Source of the DNA: Actinomycetota bacterium
GTDB lineage: Bacteria > Actinomycetota > Actinomycetes > Nanopelagicales > Nanopelagicaceae
Direction: 5' to 3'
Assembly: GCA_947496345.1 (NCBI GenBank)
Contig: CANMCL010000027.1
Location: 1 to 9,669 of the forward strand
DNA: 9,669 bases
The translations under genes and the position numbers were made by a program. This document shows positions 5,838 through 9,669 of this stretch, piece after piece. Under the pieces are notes generated by a model. The model made no database searches. It had not been told where the DNA came from and worked only from the letters and a program-made list of their open reading frames with translations. The first letter of the stretch is position 1. Every line of letters begins with the position of its first letter.

Positions 5838-7298
5838 ATGATCAGCCCGTTTTCAAATTGGAGTTTACTTAATCGCCTCACCTTAGGCGTTGTGATCCTT
5901 TCTGCAATGGGCTTTCTCGCATCCGATGTTGCGGCGCAGACACTGATGCGTTCTTACCTAACTCAGCAGATGGATTCTGAATTATTGAGTGTGGCAGGGG
6001 GATCATTTCCTCGAGTAGAGCGTGCGGGTATTGCTCGCGAAGCACGTGAAAATCAAAGCGATGATGAAAGCGATGATGATGACGCACCTGCTGTCCCACT
6101 GCAAAGTGTGCCAACCTCAATTTCATTAACCTTGATTGGGCCAGCTGGGATTATTCTGGGTCAGATCGGCGGCGATTTAAATAGCACTGAAATAACTAGT
6201 TATTTGCAGTCAATTACTCCCGAACAGGTAATTGAGCGCGGAAATCAGCCTTTCACAATTGAGGCACCGCAATCAGATTTCCGCGTTATCGCACAAAGGC
6301 TACCTACAGGTTTAGGGATCGTCGTTGTTGCACAATCATTTGAGGATATAGACCGCACACTTCTTCGCTTACAGGGTTTATTTATTTTAATCGGACTTGT
6401 AATGATTTTGTTTATTGCACTGGCATCACGCAAAGTTATTACCGTGGGTCTGCGTCCACTCGCAACCGTTGAAGCAACTGCCGAGCGAATTGCTGAGGGT
6501 GATTTGACCGCTCGTTTACCAGATTTAAAACCGAATACCGAAGTCGGACGTCTGGTGAATACTTTAAATATGATGTTAGGGCGCATCGAAGAGTCATTCT
6601 CTGCTCGAGTTGAAAGTGAGAGCAAGTTGCGGCGATTCGTCGCAGATGCTTCACACGAGCTGCGCACGCCAATCACCGCAATTCGAGGATTTGCTGAATT
6701 ACATCGCCAAGGAGCTGTTACTGGAGAAGAAAAGACTAAAGAGTTGATTGGGCGAATTGAGAATGAATCTAAACGTATGGGTTCATTAGTTGAAGATTTA
6801 TTGTTACTGGCTCGTCTTGATCAATCCCGTCAGATGAAGTTAGAACCAGTTAATTTAAGTAAGTTGGTTTTAGATGCAGTCGAATCAGCTCGTGCTGCAG
6901 GGCCAAACCATCCCGTCAACTTCAATAAATCAGATGAAGAGATTTATGCTCTTGGGGATAATGATCGTATTCACCAAGTAGTCGCTAACTTGCTTGCCAA
7001 TGCTCGCACTCATACACCTGCAGGAACGAAGATAGATGTATCAGTAATTCAAAGCGAAGATGGGGTTCGAATTCGAATCGCAGATAACGGACCTGGTTTA
7101 TCTGAGAAAGATCAGGCGCAAATTTTTGAACGTTTCTATCGTGCTGATGCATCTCGCGTTCGTACTGATGGTGAAGGCACAGGGCTTGGTTTATCAATCG
7201 TTGATGCGGTAATGCGTGCGCATGCTGGTCAAGTAAGTGTTGAGTCAGAGTTAGGTAAAGGCGCTACTTTCACGCTCTTCTTCCCACTATCTAGCTAA
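5838..7298 (+). CDS. Membrane sensor histidine kinase with acidic extracytoplasmic domain
   Basis: A 486-residue sensor kinase paired with the preceding regulator. Order: short cytoplasmic N-terminus, membrane segment about 12-34, extracytoplasmic domain about 35-177, membrane segment about 178-197, HAMP domain about 198-252, dimerisation/phospho-acceptor domain with His273 in SHELRTP, then the ATPase domain with N-box Asn384/Asn388, DNGPG (416-420), the FERFYR box (430-435) and GEGTGLGLSI (445-454). All catalytic motifs are intact. The sensor domain carries an acidic run at 74-82 (SDDESDDDD) encoded by a duplicated 12-bp unit. Acidic patches in PhoQ-type sensors contact divalent metal ions, so metal or envelope sensing is possible here but unproven. 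There is no gap to the regulator stop and no clear ribosome binding site, so translational coupling is likely. It ends 3 bp before the stop of the convergent htpX. Confidence 0.93.
   Translation: MISPFSNWSLLNRLTLGVVILSAMGFLASDVAAQTLMRSYLTQQMDSELLSVAGGSFPRVERAGIAREARENQSDDESDDDDAPAVPLQSVPTSISLTLIGPAGIILGQIGGDLNSTEITSYLQSITPEQVIERGNQPFTIEAPQSDFRVIAQRLPTGLGIVVVAQSFEDIDRTLLRLQGLFILIGLVMILFIALASRKVITVGLRPLATVEATAERIAEGDLTARLPDLKPNTEVGRLVNTLNMMLGRIEESFSARVESESKLRRFVADASHELRTPITAIRGFAELHRQGAVTGEEKTKELIGRIENESKRMGSLVEDLLLLARLDQSRQMKLEPVNLSKLVLDAVESARAAGPNHPVNFNKSDEEIYALGDNDRIHQVVANLLANARTHTPAGTKIDVSVIQSEDGVRIRIADNGPGLSEKDQAQIFERFYRADASRVRTDGEGTGLGLSIVDAVMRAHAGQVSVESELGKGATFTLFFPLSS
6057..6080 (+). 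repeat. Two-copy 12-bp tandem repeat coding an acidic run
   Basis: AGCGATGATGA occurs at 6057-6067 and again at 6069-6079, a period of 12 bases. The copies are in frame and encode SDDE then SDDD at residues 74-81 of the histidine kinase. Because the period is a multiple of three, gain or loss of a unit would keep the reading frame. Confidence 0.85.
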
Positions 7299-7301
7299 GA
7301 C

Positions 7302-8213
7302 CTAGTTACCTAACGACTCCATCGCGCGCAAGGTGGCAATGCGCTCTTGAATCGGAGGATGTGTAGAAAACATCTTTGATACTGCTTTCCCATCCAGCGG
7401 TGATTCAATCCAAATATGAGCAACCGCATTTGATTTTTGATGCACCACAGTTGAGTCCGCAGCCAAAACTTCTAAAGCTTTACGCAAACCAGCTGGATTG
7501 CGGGTAAAGGAAACTGCTGTTGCATCAGCTAAAGATTCGCGGCGACGAGAGATTGCGCTCTTTAATAACGTTGCAGCAATCGGTGCCAAAATCAAAACCA
7601 GAAGCGATATAACTAGAAGAACTGGATTAGCGTTGCTATCGCGATCGCGACGACCTCCGCCAAACCACATCATGCGCATTAAGAAGTCACTCAGAATTGC
7701 TATTGCTCCTGCAGTAGTTGCGGCGACCGCTGAAACTAGAGTGTCGCGATTTCCCACGTGTGACATTTCGTGTGCGATTACACCTTGCAATTCATCCCGA
7801 TCCATAATCTCCAAGATGCGAGTTGTAAAGGCAATCAGGGCATGATCTGGATCGCGACCGGTAGCGAATGCATTCGGTGCGCTGTCGACAACAATTGCGA
7901 CCTTCGGCATTGGCAGACCGCTGGCAATCACTACTTCTTCAATAACATTGAATAGTTCTGGATTATCTTCGCGCTGAATAACCTTCGCGCCCGTCATTTT
8001 TAAAACTAATTTGTCGGAACCGTAATACGAACCCCAAACGCCAATTAGCGAAATTCCTACGGCGAGCGGCACCATAAACGTTGACGTGCCAGCACCAAAG
8101 TAAGTGAGCGCTGCATATGCAACAAGTCCAGTTAATAATCCCATTGAGGCAAGAAGAAAATAGGTCTTACCTTTATTTGCGCTCTGTTGAGCACGAAAAT
8201 CCTGCGTGGCCAT
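7302..8213 (-). CDS. htpX: Membrane zinc metalloprotease HtpX (M48 family)
   Basis: A 303-residue integral membrane protease that by family knowledge degrades damaged or misfolded membrane proteins. Two membrane segments lie near the N-terminus (about 17-39 and 45-64). The zinc site is HEMSH at 148-152 (His148, Glu149, His152) with Glu226 in SRRRESLAD as the likely third ligand. Two more hydrophobic segments fall at about 158-178 and 196-219, and the C-terminus has the conserved FSTHPP (282-287). Length and layout are normal for HtpX. It starts 6 bp after the lemA stop, so the two form an operon, a pairing seen in many bacteria. No close Shine-Dalgarno is visible, so translation probably depends on ribosomes finishing lemA. 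Confidence 0.94.
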   Translation of the reverse strand: MATQDFRAQQSANKGKTYFLLASMGLLTGLVAYAALTYFGAGTSTFMVPLAVGISLIGVWGSYYGSDKLVLKMTGAKVIQREDNPELFNVIEEVVIASGLPMPKVAIVVDSAPNAFATGRDPDHALIAFTTRILEIMDRDELQGVIAHEMSHVGNRDTLVSAVAATTAGAIAILSDFLMRMMWFGGGRRDRDSNANPVLLVISLLVLILAPIAATLLKSAISRRRESLADATAVSFTRNPAGLRKALEVLAADSTVVHQKSNAVAHIWIESPLDGKAVSKMFSTHPPIQERIATLRAMESLGN

Positions 8214-8219
8214 CAGATA

Positions 8220-8771
8220 TTAAAAAGTAACCTTCGGAACGCTGCGTGATTGTGGGTCTTCAACTTCATAGAATTCACGCTCTGTAACCTTGGCAAAACC
8301 AGCGAAAAAGTTTGTCGGGATGGTTTTTACCGCAGTATTTAAGTTGCGCACATTATCGTTATAGAACTGACGAGCAAAGGCAACTTTATTTTCGGTAGTT
8401 GAAAGTTCTTCTTGCAGTGAAAGAAAGTTAGAAGATGCCTTTAGATCTGGGTAGGCCTCAGCAACGGCGAGTAATCCGCGCAGCGCTTGGGTCAACATGC
8501 CATCTGCGGCGGCGACGTCTGCAACAGTTGATGCCGTTGTTGCTTTGGCCCGCGCAGTCACAACCGCATCGAAAGTACCTTGCTCGTGTGCTGCATAGCC
8601 TTTGACAGTCTCAACTAAATTTGGGATTAAATCAGAGCGACGCTTTAGCTGCACTTCAATCTGCGCAAAAGATTCGTCTACGGCGATATTTAAGCGGATT
8701 AACCGGTTGTATTGGGCGATAAAGAAAAGGACAAGTAAGCCGACAACGGCGAGCGCGATGATGATTTCCAT
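8220..8771 (-). CDS. lemA: LemA family protein
   Basis: A 183-residue LemA protein. A membrane segment at about 3-19 places a short N-terminus outside and a long helical domain after it, or the reverse; topology is not certain. Conserved blocks are YNRLIRLNIAVDESF (21-35), QLKRRSDLIPNLVETVKGYA (41-60), AYPDLKASSNFLSLQEEL (106-123) and FARQFYNDNVRNLN (132-145). The biochemical role of the family is not established. Frequent pairing with htpX, as here, links it to membrane quality control. Start ATG at 8771 fits the membrane anchor, and an AAGGGG ribosome binding site precedes it at 11 bases. It follows dcd after 43 bp holding a small hairpin, and is followed by htpX after 6 bp. Confidence 0.94.
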   Translation of the reverse strand: MEIIIALAVVGLLVLFFIAQYNRLIRLNIAVDESFAQIEVQLKRRSDLIPNLVETVKGYAAHEQGTFDAVVTARAKATTASTVADVAAADGMLTQALRGLLAVAEAYPDLKASSNFLSLQEELSTTENKVAFARQFYNDNVRNLNTAVKTIPTNFFAGFAKVTEREFYEVEDPQSRSVPKVTF

Positions 8772-8782
8772 ATCTATTTCAA

Positions 8783-8788
8783 CCCCTT
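8783..8788 (-). promoter_or_regulatory. Shine-Dalgarno for lemA
   Basis: The minus strand reads AAGGGG ending 11 bases before the lemA ATG, a slightly long but usable spacing. No TANNNT box sits at leaderless distance, so lemA is probably translated from a message with a leader. Confidence 0.5.
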
Positions 8789-8789
8789 A

Positions 8790-8812
8790 AGCAAAGGTTG
8801 TATTCCCTTGCT
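8790..8812 (-). other. Inverted repeat between dcd and lemA
   Basis: On the minus strand AGCAAGG, an 8-base loop, then CCTTTGCT. It forms a 7-bp stem with one bulged T. It begins 2 bases after the dcd stop codon and ends just before the lemA ribosome binding site. No T tract follows, so it is not a classical intrinsic terminator. It may mark the dcd 3' end, attenuate readthrough into lemA, or be chance. Confidence 0.4.
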
Positions 8813-8814
8813 GG

Positions 8815-9393
8815 TTACTTAATCTTACTCTGGTGAAAGTTCAAGAAAGAGCGGCTAGCGGTTGGCCCACGTTGGCCCTGATACCTAGAGCCATATTTCG
8901 CGCTACCGTATGGATGTTCGGCTGGGGAAGAAAGTTTAATTAAGCAGAGTTGGCCGATCTTCATCCCTGGAAACAACTTAACTGGCAAGTTGGCGACGTT
9001 AGAAAGTTCGAGCGTTATATGCCCAGAAAAACCCGGATCGATAAAGCCAGCAGTTGAGTGAGTTAAAAGTCCCAGGCGGCCGAGCGAAGATTTTCCTTCT
9101 AGGCGACCGGCAATGTCATCAGGCAGAGTGATAATTTCGTAAGTGCTGGCAAGCACGAATTCACCTGGGTGCAAGATAAATGCTTCGCCATCTTCTGCAA
9201 CAACTTCGCGGGTTAGCTCAGATTGTTCGATTGATGGGTCGATTACTGAGTACTTGTGGTTTTCAAAGACGCGGAAGAATTTATCTAGGCGTACATCAAC
9301 TGAAGAAGGTTGAATCATCGCCTCTTCAAATGGTTCGACGGCGACGCGGCCGGCGGTAATTTCGGCGCGGATATCGCGATCACTGAGTAGCAC
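8815..9393 (-). CDS. dcd: dCTP deaminase, probably bifunctional dCTP deaminase/dUTPase
   Basis: A 192-residue trimeric-fold enzyme of the Dcd/dUTPase family. It opens [12 protein letters not shown] and has the core [20 protein letters not shown] (97-116), then [16 protein letters not shown] (117-132, with Asp119 and catalytic Glu129), [10 protein letters not shown] (141-150), and the C-terminal HPYG (160-163) and [12 protein letters not shown] (171-182). From memory these blocks are almost the same as in the M. tuberculosis enzyme, which deaminates dCTP and hydrolyses the product to dUMP. The double activity here is therefore likely but inferred. It supplies dUMP for dTMP synthesis and limits dUTP. 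Start is GTG at 9393, fitted by the family N-terminus and by TAGGCT six bases upstream. It is divergent from the acyl-CoA dehydrogenase gene. Confidence 0.95.
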   Translation of the reverse strand: MLLSDRDIRAEITAGRVAVEPFEEAMIQPSSVDVRLDKFFRVFENHKYSVIDPSIEQSELTREVVAEDGEAFILHPGEFVLASTYEIITLPDDIAGRLEGKSSLGRLGLLTHSTAGFIDPGFSGHITLELSNVANLPVKLFPGMKIGQLCLIKLSSPAEHPYGSAKYGSRYQGQRGPTASRSFLNFHQSKIK

Positions 9394-9399
9394 GGCGTG

Positions 9400-9405
9400 A
9401 GCCTA
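9400..9405 (-). promoter_or_regulatory. Putative -10 box for leaderless dcd
   Basis: The minus strand reads TAGGCT, then six bases (CACGCC), then the GTG start. The hexamer is identical to the one before pstP. No Shine-Dalgarno is evident upstream of the GTG. Confidence 0.6.
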
Positions 9406-9469
9406 TCTGACCGAGCGGGAAAGTAAGCCGAAGTGAGCGTCTGGGCTTGCGTAAGTTACTGGCGGGTAG

Positions 9470-9475
9470 CACTAT
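9470..9475 (+). promoter_or_regulatory. Weak candidate -10 box for the acyl-CoA dehydrogenase gene
   Basis: CACTAT lies six bases before the ATG at 9482. It matches positions 2 and 6 of TANNNT but not position 1, like the candidate before trpG. The 88-bp gap back to dcd, the largest in the window, shows no other clear signal and no good Shine-Dalgarno near the ATG. Confidence 0.25.
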
Positions 9476-9481
9476 TTGCCT

Positions 9482-9669
9482 ATGAGCCATTACACAGCCA
9501 ACCTGCGCGATATTGAATTCTGTCTCTTTGACCTGCTTGGAACAGAAAAGGTTTTAGGGACTTCTATCTTTAGCGAACTCGATCGCGAAACTGCGATGGG
9601 CATGCTGGAAGAGATGAAGCGTCTGACTGAAAATGATTTAGCTGAATCTTTTGTTGAAGGCGATCGAGT
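9482..9669 (+). CDS. Acyl-CoA dehydrogenase, N-terminal fragment
   Basis: Partial gene cut by the right edge; 62 complete codons are visible. The translation opens MSHYTANLRDIEFCLFDLLG, then VLGTSIFSELDRETAMGM and ends near ESFVEGDR. This resembles the N-terminal extension of a group of actinobacterial acyl-CoA dehydrogenases (flavoproteins that introduce a double bond into acyl-CoA), which begin with a similar HY-x-NLRDIEF sequence. The FAD-binding and catalytic parts lie beyond the window, so substrate and subfamily cannot be judged. It is transcribed divergently from dcd. Confidence 0.8.
   Translation, partial: MSHYTANLRDIEFCLFDLLGTEKVLGTSIFSELDRETAMGMLEEMKRLTENDLAESFVEGDR

Noticed and set aside
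6245..6676. A 143-codon open frame on the minus strand opposite the histidine kinase
   Set aside because: It is fully covered by the well-supported kinase gene, including the HAMP and His273 region, and its translation resembles no family.

Overview
The window looks like a piece of a low-to-mid GC, strongly streamlined actinobacterial chromosome. Marker genes are actinobacterial: a CrgA septation protein, a PknB-type kinase with PASTA repeats beside a PP2C phosphatase, a dCTP deaminase with the sequence features of the bifunctional mycobacterial enzyme, and a PhoP/TrcR-like response regulator. Genes fill about 96.5% of the window and the largest gap is 88 bp. Low GC for the phylum plus this compactness suggests a freshwater acI-type lineage (Nanopelagicales). 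That placement is inference, not proof.

Layout. On the minus strand, reading leftward from about 1740: a glycerophosphodiester phosphodiesterase-like gene, pheA (prephenate dehydratase) and the start of serS, which runs off the left edge. A 32-bp divergent gap separates this group from pstP and pknB on the plus strand (1773-4096), which overlap by a few bases. pknB meets trpG/pabA (minus) tail to tail with 1 bp between the stop codons. trpG is divergent from crgA (plus), followed by a two-component pair, response regulator then histidine kinase (5121-7298). The kinase meets htpX tail to tail with a 3-bp gap. htpX, lemA and dcd lie on the minus strand (9393 to 7302). dcd is divergent from an acyl-CoA dehydrogenase gene that runs off the right edge.

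Functional themes. PstP and PknB are the phosphatase/kinase pair that in other actinobacteria tunes cell-wall growth and division, and CrgA is a division regulator close by. The usual partners fhaA/fhaB, rodA and pbpA are not next to them here. LemA and HtpX are a recurrent envelope pair, HtpX being a membrane metalloprotease. The two-component system is a second envelope-sensing unit, with an unusual acidic repeat in its sensor domain. pheA, trpG, serS and dcd are housekeeping.

The most interesting pattern is regulatory. Five starts (pheA, glpQ-like, pstP, crgA, dcd) have a TANNCT hexamer ending 6 or 7 bases before the start codon, and a sixth copy lies 43 bp upstream of the response regulator. 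This is the layout expected for leaderless transcription from a sigma-70-type -10 box, and it also fixes the start choices. I see no mobile element, CRISPR array, RNA gene, defence system or clearly novel system.
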